From the NCBI GenBank assembly GCA_902623975.1, contig CACNVR010000007.1:1-53716 (forward strand): a stretch of 53,716 bases of DNA, in the 5' to 3' direction. A program made the position numbers and the translations under genes. The notes under the pieces are model-generated. The model was not told where the DNA came from and did not search any database. It saw only the letters and a program-made list of their open reading frames with translations. This stretch comes from an uncultured Pelagibacteraceae bacterium (GTDB lineage: Bacteria > Pseudomonadota > Alphaproteobacteria > Pelagibacterales > Pelagibacteraceae). Within the stretch, counting starts at the first letter, position 1. Each line of letters begins with the position of its first letter. Shown piece after piece: positions 10,596 to 19,639 of this stretch.

Positions 10596-13500
10596 CTTCT
10601 TTAATTTTTGGGCCGTAACTAATAGGGTGCTCAAGTTTATCTAACATTTCTTTAGGGCAAACTTGTATAAAATTTTGAATTTCTTCTTCATAGTTGTCAA
10701 TTATCTTTTTTGATAACTCTGATTTAGTTTCATAATAATGTTCTTGTACTAAATCTTTTAAATAACTTTTCCAATAATCTTGTTCAATATTTTGCCAAAC
10801 AACCGACTCTGAGTTTATTTTCTTTTCAAATTCTTTTGATTTATCATAAATAAACGCCATACCACCTGTCATACCAGCAGCAAAATTGTCTCCTACATTA
10901 CCTAAAATTACCGCTGTACCCCCAGTCATGTATTCGCAACCATTAGAATCACATCCTTCAATAACCGTAATTGCTCCAGAATTTCTTACTGCAAATCTAT
11001 CTCCTGCCTGACCTGCTGCAAAAAGTTTACCTGAGGTTGCTCCATAAAGGACTGTATTCCCAATAATTGTATTCTCATTTGAAATTAAGTTACTCTCATC
11101 TGGAAGCTTAATTGAAATTGTGGCTCCAGACAAACCCTTTCCAACATAATCATTAGCGTCACCTTTTAAATTAAGTTTTAGTCCTTTACATGCAAAAGCG
11201 CCAAATGATTGTCCTGCCGATCCTTTAAAATTTAAAGTTAAAAAGTTTTCATCTAATTTTTCATATCCATATTTTTTATATAAATGATAAGAAATCCTTG
11301 TCCCAACTGCTCTATTAGTATTTTTTATTAAAAATTCTTTATCAATAAATTCAGAATTATCTAAACATTTTTCTATCTCTGGCCATATTTCTTGATCAAG
11401 TGTATCAGGTACAGAATTAATTTCAGGTGTTTCACAATATCTTTTATTAATTCCAGGATCTGCTTGCACAAATAATGGATTTAAATCTAAATCATCCAAA
11501 TTAGGTGAAGCTTTGCTTACCTGCATTAATAAATCTGTTCTTCCAATTATTTCATTTAAGGATTTAAACCCTATTTCTGCCAAAATTTCTCTAACTTCTG
11601 ATGCTATGAATTTAAATAAATTAACAACTTTGTCTGGTGTACCAGAAAACTTTTCTCTTAATTTTTCATCCTGGGTACATACTCCAACAGGACAAGTATT
11701 TGAGTGACATTGTCTTACCATAATACAGCCCATTGCCACTAAAGCTGTTGTTGCTACACCATACTCTTCTGCTCCCATCATAGCAGCAATTACAACATCT
11801 CTTCCAGTTTTAATTCCACCATCAGTTCTCAATGTAACTTTATGTCTTAAGTTATTTAAAGTAAGAACTTGATTAGCCTCTGTCAGTCCCATTTCCCAAG
11901 GTATACCTACATATTTCACACTTGTTTGTGGTGTGGCACCAGTTCCACCATTATGTCCTGAAATTAAAATAATATCAGCTTTTGCTTTTGCTACTCCAGC
12001 AGCAATTGTTCCAACCCCAGATGATGCTACTAATTTAACACCAATCCTTGCTTTTGGATTTATTTGTTTAAGGTCGTAAATTAATTGAGCTAAATCCTCT
12101 ATTGAATAAATATCGTGATGTGGTGGTGGAGATATCAAGGTCACTCCCGGAGTAGAGTGTCTTAATTTTGCTATTTCGTCAGTTACTTTAAAACCAGGTA
12201 ATTGACCACCCTCACCAGGCTTAGCACCTTGAGCAATCTTAATTTCAATTTCATTACAATTATTTAGGTAATTAATAGTTACACCAAATCTTGCTGAAGC
12301 AATCTGTTTCACTCTTGAATTTGCGCTATCACCACTGTCTAAAATTTTAAATCTTTTTTCATCTTCACCTCCTTCTCCACTACATGAAGCACCTTTAATT
12401 CTATTCATTCCTATAGCTAATGTTTCATGAGCTTCTTTTGATAATGCACCGTGAGACATGCTTCCACTTCCAAATCTTTTTAAAATTTCTTCTATTGGCT
12501 CAACTTCAGACAGATCCACAGGTGGGCCTAATTTTTTTTTTCTAAAATTAATTAAATCTCTTAAATTTATTGGAGGTAAATTATATATTCCCTCAGCATA
12601 TTTTTTATATGTAGAATATGAGTTTGAACCTACTGCGCTTTGAAGTAGGTGGATTAATCTTCCTTGATATTGATGTGTTTCACCATTCTTTCTGTATCTA
12701 TAAATTCCTCCAATCGGTAGAACAGTGTCTGTATTTTCAAAAGCTTCTTTATGTATTTGACGAATTTTTTTTTCTATACCTGTTAGTCCTATACCTGATA
12801 TTTTTGATGTCACACCTGGAAAATAATCATTAACAATTGTTCTGCTTAATCCAACAGTTTCGAAATTACAACCTCCTCTATAAGAACTTAATACAGAAAT
12901 TCCCATCTTTGACATTATTTTCAGAAGACCGGCATTTACAGATCTTATATATCTCAACACACATTCATCAAAACTAAATTGACCAAATAATTTCTTTTCA
13001 TGTCTTTGATATAAACTATCAAATGCTAGATATGGATTGACTGTAGTAGCACCAACTCCAATTAATGTTGCAAATGAATGTGTATCTAGTGCTTCTCCAG
13101 ATTGAACATTTATTGAGACATAACCCCTCAGCTTTTTTTGAATTAAAAAGGTATTGATAGATCCAATACATAATAGCATGGGCATAGGCATCTTTTCAGA
13201 TGATAAATTTTTATCACTTAGTATTAATTGCGTTACACCTTGTCTAACTGCGATTTCAGCCTCTTTTTGTATTCTTTGGATGGCTGTAAATAAATTTTCC
13301 TCATTTGAAAAAGTACAATCAATCAATAATGAGTTTTTACCAAAAAAATTTATAAACTTATTAAATTGAGAATTTGACAATATAGGGCTGTTTAAAACAT
13401 AAATATTTTCTTTTGTTAAAGTATCAAAATCTAGGATGTTGCCCAAATTACCAAATCTAGTTTTTAGACTCATTACTTTGTTTTCTCTAAGAGAGTCAAT

Positions 13501-15093
13501 TGGTGGGTTAGTTACTTGGCTAAAGTTTTGTCTAAAATAATGATAAAGAGGTCTATATTTATCTGAAAGAACAGCCAAGGGAGTATCATCACCCATAGAG
13601 CCAGTTGCCTCTTTTGCATCCTCTGCCATAGGGTGTAAAATTAATTCTAAATCCTCAAGACTTATCCCAAAAGTATGTTGTCTTTTTCTTAAATCTTCAC
13701 CATTAAAATGATTTTTCTCATTAGAAATAGATAATTTTTCATCAAGATCTATTATTTGAGAATTAAAATGTTTGTATTCTTTCGCTAAAAAATCTTTGAT
13801 CTGATCGTTAGAAAAAACTTTGCCTTTCTCGATTCTAACTCCAATGATTTCACCAGGTCCCAATCTTCCTTTTGAAAGAATTTTTTTTTCATTTAATTCA
13901 ATCATTCCAGTTTCAGATCCAGCAAAAAGAAGTTTGTCTTTTGTGATCGCGTATCTCAAAGGTCTCAAGCCATTTCTATCATTCGCAGCAATTACCCATT
14001 CGTTATCTGTAGCAGCTAATGCAGCTGGTCCATCCCAGGGTTCCATAGTACTATTTAAAAAATTAAATAATTGCTGGTGATTTTTTGGAAGTGTTTTATT
14101 TTTTTTGGACCAAGCATCTGGAACTAACATCAATTTTGCTAAAGGTGCTGGTTGGCCTGATTTATTTAATAATTCAAATACGTTGTCTAAAGCGGCAGAA
14201 TCCGAAACACCTTTTTGTATTACAGGCTTTAAATTTTCAACATCACAAAAAAGAGGACTACTCATCTCTTGCTCGTGCACTTTCATCCAATTTTTATTTC
14301 CTTTATAAGTATTTATCTCTCCATTATGAGCGATGGCTCTAAAAGGTTGAGCCAAGCTCCAACTTGGTGCAGTATTGGTTGAAAATCTTTGATGAAAAAT
14401 TGCATACCTAGAAACAAATCTTTTGTCTTTTAAATCCAAAAAAAAATCTGAAATAGCTTCGGCTAAAAACATTCCTTTATAAATAATTGATTTAGAACTA
14501 ATAGAGCAAATATAAAAATTATTTAATGATAAATTAAAAGCTTTGTTTTCTATTTTTTTTCTAGTTTCATAGATTTTTCTTTCTAACTCTTTATCTAATA
14601 AATTTTGATTGTTAGACTTAAATAAAACTTGAATAATTTCTGGCATTGTTTGAAATGCTTTTTCACCTAAAACTTTAGGATTCACTGGGACTTGACGCCA
14701 ACCATAGATACTAAAATCATTTTTAGTTAATTCACTTTCAACAATCGTTTTGCAAGTCTCTTGTGATGAATAGTCATTTCTAGGCAAAAAAATCATGCCT
14801 ACACATATTTCAGAATTATCGTAATTGTGACCTGTGACTTCTATTTTTTCGATAAAGAAATCTCTCGGTATTTCCAAATGGATTCCAGCACCGTCTCCCG
14901 TTTTACCATCTGCATCTACTGCTCCACGATGCCATACTGCTTTTAAGGCCTCAATTCCAAACTCTACAATAGTTCTAGATTTTCTTCCCTCTGTTGATGC
15001 TATTAACCCAACACCACATGCATCATGTTCCATTTCTTTTGAGTAAACATGGTTTTTTGTAAGCAGCTCTAAATTTTTCTTATATTCTTTCAT
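10588..15093 (-). CDS. gltB: Glutamate synthase (NADPH) large subunit
   Basis: 1501 residues, full length for GltB, which makes glutamate from 2-oxoglutarate and glutamine-derived ammonia. A short propeptide precedes Cys26 (HDACGVGLIAS), the expected N-terminal nucleophile of the glutaminase domain after processing. The central and FMN-binding synthase domains follow (SGEGGEDE; GAKPGEGGQLPG; SGHNGGTGATP). The 3Fe-4S cluster cysteines are in CIMVRQCHSNTCPVGVC, and the C-terminal GXGXG beta-helix closes the protein. It overlaps gltD by one base (TAATG), so GltD is made first. Identity secure. Confidence 0.98.
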   Translation of the reverse strand: MKEYKKNLELLTKNHVYSKEMEHDACGVGLIASTEGRKSRTIVEFGIEALKAVWHRGAVDADGKTGDGAGIHLEIPRDFFIEKIEVTGHNYDNSEICVGMIFLPRNDYSSQETCKTIVESELTKNDFSIYGWRQVPVNPKVLGEKAFQTMPEIIQVLFKSNNQNLLDKELERKIYETRKKIENKAFNLSLNNFYICSISSKSIIYKGMFLAEAISDFFLDLKDKRFVSRYAIFHQRFSTNTAPSWSLAQPFRAIAHNGEINTYKGNKNWMKVHEQEMSSPLFCDVENLKPVIQKGVSDSAALDNVFELLNKSGQPAPLAKLMLVPDAWSKKNKTLPKNHQQLFNFLNSTMEPWDGPAALAATDNEWVIAANDRNGLRPLRYAITKDKLLFAGSETGMIELNEKKILSKGRLGPGEIIGVRIEKGKVFSNDQIKDFLAKEYKHFNSQIIDLDEKLSISNEKNHFNGEDLRKRQHTFGISLEDLELILHPMAEDAKEATGSMGDDTPLAVLSDKYRPLYHYFRQNFSQVTNPPIDSLRENKVMSLKTRFGNLGNILDFDTLTKENIYVLNSPILSNSQFNKFINFFGKNSLLIDCTFSNEENLFTAIQRIQKEAEIAVRQGVTQLILSDKNLSSEKMPMPMLLCIGSINTFLIQKKLRGYVSINVQSGEALDTHSFATLIGVGATTVNPYLAFDSLYQRHEKKLFGQFSFDECVLRYIRSVNAGLLKIMSKMGISVLSSYRGGCNFETVGLSRTIVNDYFPGVTSKISGIGLTGIEKKIRQIHKEAFENTDTVLPIGGIYRYRKNGETHQYQGRLIHLLQSAVGSNSYSTYKKYAEGIYNLPPINLRDLINFRKKKLGPPVDLSEVEPIEEILKRFGSGSMSHGALSKEAHETLAIGMNRIKGASCSGEGGEDEKRFKILDSGDSANSRVKQIASARFGVTINYLNNCNEIEIKIAQGAKPGEGGQLPGFKVTDEIAKLRHSTPGVTLISPPPHHDIYSIEDLAQLIYDLKQINPKARIGVKLVASSGVGTIAAGVAKAKADIILISGHNGGTGATPQTSVKYVGIPWEMGLTEANQVLTLNNLRHKVTLRTDGGIKTGRDVVIAAMMGAEEYGVATTALVAMGCIMVRQCHSNTCPVGVCTQDEKLREKFSGTPDKVVNLFKFIASEVREILAEIGFKSLNEIIGRTDLLMQVSKASPNLDDLDLNPLFVQADPGINKRYCETPEINSVPDTLDQEIWPEIEKCLDNSEFIDKEFLIKNTNRAVGTRISYHLYKKYGYEKLDENFLTLNFKGSAGQSFGAFACKGLKLNLKGDANDYVGKGLSGATISIKLPDESNLISNENTIIGNTVLYGATSGKLFAAGQAGDRFAVRNSGAITVIEGCDSNGCEYMTGGTAVILGNVGDNFAAGMTGGMAFIYDKSKEFEKKINSESVVWQNIEQDYWKSYLKDLVQEHYYETKSELSKKIIDNYEEEIQNFIQVCPKEMLDKLEHPISYGPKIKEVS

Positions 15094-16532
15094 TAAGCTA
15101 CTCTTGTCTTCTCAAATTCTTTTTTTTGCAAATAATCTTTAATTGATACAGCTGCATCTCTACCATCTTTAATTGCCCAAACAACTAATGACGCTCCTCT
15201 AACTATATCTCCAGCTGCAAAAACTCCTTCTAAATTTGTTTCCATTGTATCAAAATCTGTTTTTATTGTACCCCATCTTGTTACTTGCAATTCATGAGAA
15301 TCGAATAATAACGGTAAGTTTTCTGGATCAAAACCTAGAGCTTTTATAACCATGTCGGTCTTTATTTCAAATTCAGATCCCTCTTTAATCTCTGGTCTTC
15401 TTCTTCCGGAATCATCAGGTTCACCTAATTTAATTTTATCAACTATTAAACTCTCAATTTTATTTTTTCCTTTAAATTCTTTTGGACTGGATAACCAAAC
15501 AAACTGAACACCCTCTTCCTCAGCGTTAGCAACTTCTCTAGATGATCCAGGCATATTTTCTTTATCTCTTCTGTAAAGACATTTTACTGAATTAGCCTTT
15601 TGTCTTATAGACGTTCTTACACAGTCCATTGCTGTGTCTCCACCACCAATAACTACAACATCTTTTCCTTCAGCATTAAGAGTACCTTTGTCAAATAACT
15701 CTACTTTATCGCCTAAACCTTTTCTATTTGAAGCTGTCAAAAAATCCATTGCAGGAAAAATATTATCTAAGTCATTACCAGGCAAATCTATCTCTCTTGG
15801 TTTGTAAACACCAGTTGCTATCAAAATTGCATTATGTTTTTTTCTTAATTGTTCTAGTGTTGCATCCTTGCCTACCTCAAAGTTTTGAATAAATTCAATA
15901 CCACCATCTTTTAAAAGTTTAGTTCTTCTTTCGACAACATGTTTTTCTAATTTAAAATTTGGAATTCCGTAAATTAATAAACCACCCGCTCGATCATACC
16001 GATCATACACAGTTATTTTGTAACCATTTTTTCTTAATTGTTCTGCAGCTGCTAACCCCGCTGGACCTGCTCCGATTATTCCAACACTTTGATCTTTCTC
16101 AAACTTTACTGAAATAGGTTTTACCCAGCCTTTTTCCCAAGCACTGTCGGTAATATATTTTTCTACAGATCCAATTGTTACTGTACCGTGACCTGATTGC
16201 TCAATTACACAATTACCCTCGCATAATCTGTCTTGGGGACATATTCTTCCACAAACTTCTGGCATGTTATTAGTGCTTTGTGAAAGTTCATAAGCCTCTT
16301 TTAATCTTCCCTCAGAAGTTAGCTTAAGCCAATCTGGTATATTATTGCTTAAAGGACAGTGTACTTGACAAAAGGGAACTCCACATTGTGAGCATCTACT
16401 TGATTGTTCTTGTGCTTTTTGAGTAATAAAATCATCGTAAATTTCATTAAAATCATTTTTTCGACTATTAACTTTTCTTTTAGGTGGTGTTTGTTGACCT
16501 ATTTTAGTAAATTTAAGCATTTTATCATTCAT
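15093..16532 (-). CDS. gltD: Glutamate synthase (NADPH) small subunit
   Basis: 479 residues. It passes electrons from NADPH through FAD and two 4Fe-4S clusters to GltB. The N-terminal cysteine arrays CSQCGVPFCQVHC and CGRICPQDRLCEGNC are intact. The FAD-binding loop GAGPAGLAAAEQL and the NADPH-binding loop VVIGGGDTAMDC are both present, and the AAGDIVRGASLVVWAI FAD motif is near the C-terminus. Here the small subunit is promoter-proximal (gltD then gltB). The upstream region carries an inverted repeat at 16589-16611 that overlaps a candidate -35 box, suggesting transcriptional control of ammonium assimilation. Confidence 0.98.
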   Translation of the reverse strand: MNDKMLKFTKIGQQTPPKRKVNSRKNDFNEIYDDFITQKAQEQSSRCSQCGVPFCQVHCPLSNNIPDWLKLTSEGRLKEAYELSQSTNNMPEVCGRICPQDRLCEGNCVIEQSGHGTVTIGSVEKYITDSAWEKGWVKPISVKFEKDQSVGIIGAGPAGLAAAEQLRKNGYKITVYDRYDRAGGLLIYGIPNFKLEKHVVERRTKLLKDGGIEFIQNFEVGKDATLEQLRKKHNAILIATGVYKPREIDLPGNDLDNIFPAMDFLTASNRKGLGDKVELFDKGTLNAEGKDVVVIGGGDTAMDCVRTSIRQKANSVKCLYRRDKENMPGSSREVANAEEEGVQFVWLSSPKEFKGKNKIESLIVDKIKLGEPDDSGRRRPEIKEGSEFEIKTDMVIKALGFDPENLPLLFDSHELQVTRWGTIKTDFDTMETNLEGVFAAGDIVRGASLVVWAIKDGRDAAVSIKDYLQKKEFEKTRVA

Positions 16533-16569
16533 AATTTTTTCAAAATTTTAGGCAAAATATACATTGTAT

Positions 16570-16611
16570 TTATTAGTAAAAGAATTATTTAGGTCAAATA
16601 TACTGACCTAA
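16570..16611 (-). promoter_or_regulatory. Candidate gltDB promoter with overlapping operator palindrome
   Basis: An 8-bp perfect inverted repeat, TTAGGTCA-N7-TGACCTAA, lies at 16589-16611. Read on the minus strand, TTGACC (16597-16592) and TAATAA (16575-16570) are spaced 16 bp and would form a sigma-70-type promoter about 35 bp ahead of the gltD ATG. The palindrome covers the -35 element, the usual position for a repressor or class II activator. The cognate regulator is unknown; a nitrogen or redox regulator is only a guess. Confidence 0.5.
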
Positions 16612-16716
16612 TTTAACAAATATATAGCTTAAAATCTATTAAATTTATTTTTTGCATACCTAATATGATTAAATGGAAGTGTTTAAAATCAATATTTTTT
16701 AAGTTACGACACTTAT

Positions 16717-17484
16717 ATGTTTCAAGAATTTATAGAAATCCTAATTCTAGCCGCTGTTCAAGGAATATCTGAATTTTTACCTATAAGCTCCTCTGCTCAC
16801 TTAATTTTAGTTTCGAACTTTTACAGCTTTAAAACTAACTCATTATTGATTGATATAAGTCTTCATTTAGGCTCTTTGGTTGCAATCATATTTTACTTTA
16901 AGAAAGATCTATTTGATCTCAAGAATAACAAAAAACTTCTATATCTTATCCTTGTCGGCTCTATTCCACTGATTATTTTCGGCTATGTTTTACACGCTAC
17001 AGAACTTATTTATCATCTTAGAAATATGAAGATTATCGCAATAACAACTTTATTCTTTGCTTTTATCTTATTTTTTTCTGACCAACAAAAATCAAATAAA
17101 AATATATCAATGGATCTGAGTCTAAAATCAATTTTATTTATTGGTCTATTTCAAATACTTGCCCTAGTTCCAGGTGTAAGTAGAGCTGGAATAACTATAA
17201 CAGCTGCTAGGTTTTTAAAGTTTAATCGATTTGACTCTAGTAAAATTGCTTTTCTTTTATCTATACCTGCTTTAGCAGGAGCAAGTTTGCTTGGTTTAAA
17301 AGATGCATTGCAACAATCTATTGATTTCAGCCTCACGTTGATATTAGGGGTAATTTTTTCATTTATATTTTCGTTTATAACAATAAAATATTTTTTACAT
17401 TATATAAAAAAATTTTCCCTTAATGTTTTTGTGGCTTATAGAGTACTAATATCTTTTTTTATACTCTTTATAATATATTTCTAA
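16717..17484 (+). CDS. uppP: Undecaprenyl-diphosphatase (UppP/BacA)
   Basis: 255 residues and strongly hydrophobic, with about eight membrane segments. It dephosphorylates undecaprenyl diphosphate so that the lipid carrier can be reused for peptidoglycan. Both family signatures are visible: the QGISEFLPISSSAHLIL motif (residues 15-31) with the catalytic Glu, and PGVSRAGITITAARFLKFNR around residue 150 with the catalytic Arg. The length matches the family. It ends with a 4-base tail-to-tail overlap with the DMT transporter gene on the other strand. Confidence 0.96.
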   Translation: MFQEFIEILILAAVQGISEFLPISSSAHLILVSNFYSFKTNSLLIDISLHLGSLVAIIFYFKKDLFDLKNNKKLLYLILVGSIPLIIFGYVLHATELIYHLRNMKIIAITTLFFAFILFFSDQQKSNKNISMDLSLKSILFIGLFQILALVPGVSRAGITITAARFLKFNRFDSSKIAFLLSIPALAGASLLGLKDALQQSIDFSLTLILGVIFSFIFSFITIKYFLHYIKKFSLNVFVAYRVLISFFILFIIYF

Positions 17485-18371
17485 TACTGCTTTTTCATTA
17501 TTGGCAATAACTGGGATAATAGAACTCCACCTAGTATAAAGAAACATCCTAATATATTATTAATCCCTAATATCTGATTTAATAAAAACCAGGCTGCTAT
17601 GGTTGCAAAAACCCCTTCCAGAGAAAAAATAATTGCTGCAGGTGCTGGATCGATATTTCTTTGCGCATATATTTGCAAAACAAAAGCAAAACCACCAGAC
17701 AAAATTCCAGCATATAAAATTGAATCTATCTCATTCAATATATTTTTAAATACAAATTCCTCATAGATCGAACCAATTATAAAAGAAAAAAGTGCAACTA
17801 ATAATGTTTGTATAGCTCCTATTGTTAGAGGGGTATTGTATTTTGAAATTATCATCCCAGTAAATATTATATGTGTACTCCAAAACAAAGCTCCTAATAT
17901 TACAAGAGTATCTCCAAGTCTTACTGTTGCGTCATGAAAATTGGTAAGTAGATAACCACCAATTAAACATAAAACTACAGAAGGCCACACACTCCAATGT
18001 ATTGATTTTTTTTTAAATAGAAAAATTATTATTGGCACCATTGGTACATAAAAAATAGTGAAAAATGCTGCGTTAGCTACATCTGTATACAAAAGAGCAA
18101 CTTGTTGTAATGCTGAACCTAAAAAAAGTGATAATCCAATCAAAAAAGATAGTACAGTAAATGTTTTAAAGTCTAATTTAAACTCTGATTTAAATTTTTT
18201 TACCTCAAATAAAAATGCAAGAGGAACAATTGCCAAAAATCCAACAAAAAATCTTACAGCGTTGAAAGTGAAAGGTCCTATATTGTCCATACCTGTATCC
18301 TGGGCAATAAAAGTGGTTCCCCAAATAAATGTACATAATAATGCACTTAATAATGAGACTGTTTTTGACAT
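17481..18371 (-). CDS. EamA/DMT-family membrane transporter
   Basis: 296 residues with about ten predicted membrane helices arranged as two EamA repeats. The first begins LLSALLCTFIWGTTFIAQDTG; the second carries the WSTHIIFTGM segment and ends with a SLEGVFATIAAWFLLNQILG segment, a common EamA repeat feature. Drug/metabolite exporters of this family move amino acids or other small molecules across the inner membrane; the substrate cannot be read from sequence. It lies 8 bases after the aceF stop and could be the last gene of the aceE-aceF transcript. Confidence 0.88.
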   Translation of the reverse strand: MSKTVSLLSALLCTFIWGTTFIAQDTGMDNIGPFTFNAVRFFVGFLAIVPLAFLFEVKKFKSEFKLDFKTFTVLSFLIGLSLFLGSALQQVALLYTDVANAAFFTIFYVPMVPIIIFLFKKKSIHWSVWPSVVLCLIGGYLLTNFHDATVRLGDTLVILGALFWSTHIIFTGMIISKYNTPLTIGAIQTLLVALFSFIIGSIYEEFVFKNILNEIDSILYAGILSGGFAFVLQIYAQRNIDPAPAAIIFSLEGVFATIAAWFLLNQILGINNILGCFFILGGVLLSQLLPIMKKQY

Positions 18372-18379
18372 AATCTATT

Positions 18380-19639
18380 TTAGACTGCTAATTTGTAAGC
18401 AAAATTTTTTCCTAAATTTTCTTTTAACTCATTGTTAAAACGAGCGGCTTCTGCTCCATCAATAATTCTATGATCATAAGACAATGATAAAGGCAACATA
18501 GTTCTTGTAACGAATTTTCCATCAAAAAAAACTTGTTTTTTTTCAGATCTTCCAATTCCTAATATCGCAACTTCAGGAAAATTAATAATAGGTGTGAAAA
18601 ACGATCCTCCAATTCCACCTAGACTTGTTATTGTCATAGATCCACCAAATAATTCTTTTTTATCAATTTTAAGATTTCTGCATTGATCACTAAGATTTTT
18701 AAGTTCTGAACTTATAAGATTAATATTTTTATTGTCTGCATTTCTTAATTTAGGAACCATTAAACCATGCGGAGTATCAACAGCTATCCCAATATGATAA
18801 TATTTTTTGACAGTCATTTTTCCACCATCAATATCGTCGATAGAGCTATTAAAATTAGGAAATTTTTTCAATGAAGCGGTCAAAGCTTTGACAATAAAGG
18901 CTAAAGGTGTAATTTTTTTTCTTTCTCCAGTATATATATCAGTCAGCGATGTTCTAAATTCCTCCAGCTCTGTGATATCTGCCTCATCATGATTGGTAAC
19001 ATGAGGAATATTAGTCCAAGAATTCATCAAGTATTTTGATGATAATTTTTTAACTCTTGGTATATCTTTAATTTCTACTTCTCCAAATTCTGAGTGAGAG
19101 TATTCTTGTTTTGTTTTTTCATTACTTTTATTCTCATTATTAACTACGTTATTAGATTTCGAAGCTACAAATAATTTTATATCGCTCTCAATAACTCTAC
19201 CTTTGCGTTCACTACCTGCAACTTGATTAATATCTACCCCAAGCTCTCTTGCAAATTTTCGAACCTTTGGACTAGCAGACGATATATTTAAAACTTTATT
19301 TTGATTAGTTGATATTTTTTGAGTCTCTAATTTTATTTCTTGAGTTTTTTTAATCTCTTTTTTAATTTCTGGTTTTTTTTCAACCTTTTCCTGTACTTCG
19401 TTAATATTTTCTAAAATTAAGATTAAGTCACCCTCTGAAACTTTATCTCCCACCTTCGTTTTTAAAGTTTTAATTTTTCCATCAAAATTTGAAGGAATTT
19501 CTACGCTAGATTTGTCACTCTCTATTGTTATTAAAGGATCATTTTTTTTTAGAGTTTGACCCTCAGAAACTAAAACCTCAATCACTTCTACATCTTTGAA
19601 ATCTCCGATATTTGGTACTTTTATTTCAATTTCTGACAT
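18380..19639 (-). CDS. aceF: Pyruvate dehydrogenase E2, dihydrolipoamide acetyltransferase
   Basis: 419 residues. A single lipoyl domain (about 1-78, attachment Lys43 in ESDKSSVEIPS) is followed by a charged linker. The peripheral-subunit-binding domain (about 130-170, SPKVRKFARELGVDINQVAGSERKGRV) comes next, then the acyltransferase core with the catalytic SYDHRIIDGAEAARF motif near residue 390. It accepts the acetyl group from E1 and passes it to CoA. It overlaps aceE by one base (TAATG). Only one lipoyl domain is present here, and a very similar one is found on the E1 encoded upstream. Confidence 0.95.
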   Translation of the reverse strand: MSEIEIKVPNIGDFKDVEVIEVLVSEGQTLKKNDPLITIESDKSSVEIPSNFDGKIKTLKTKVGDKVSEGDLILILENINEVQEKVEKKPEIKKEIKKTQEIKLETQKISTNQNKVLNISSASPKVRKFARELGVDINQVAGSERKGRVIESDIKLFVASKSNNVVNNENKSNEKTKQEYSHSEFGEVEIKDIPRVKKLSSKYLMNSWTNIPHVTNHDEADITELEEFRTSLTDIYTGERKKITPLAFIVKALTASLKKFPNFNSSIDDIDGGKMTVKKYYHIGIAVDTPHGLMVPKLRNADNKNINLISSELKNLSDQCRNLKIDKKELFGGSMTITSLGGIGGSFFTPIINFPEVAILGIGRSEKKQVFFDGKFVTRTMLPLSLSYDHRIIDGAEAARFNNELKENLGKNFAYKLAV

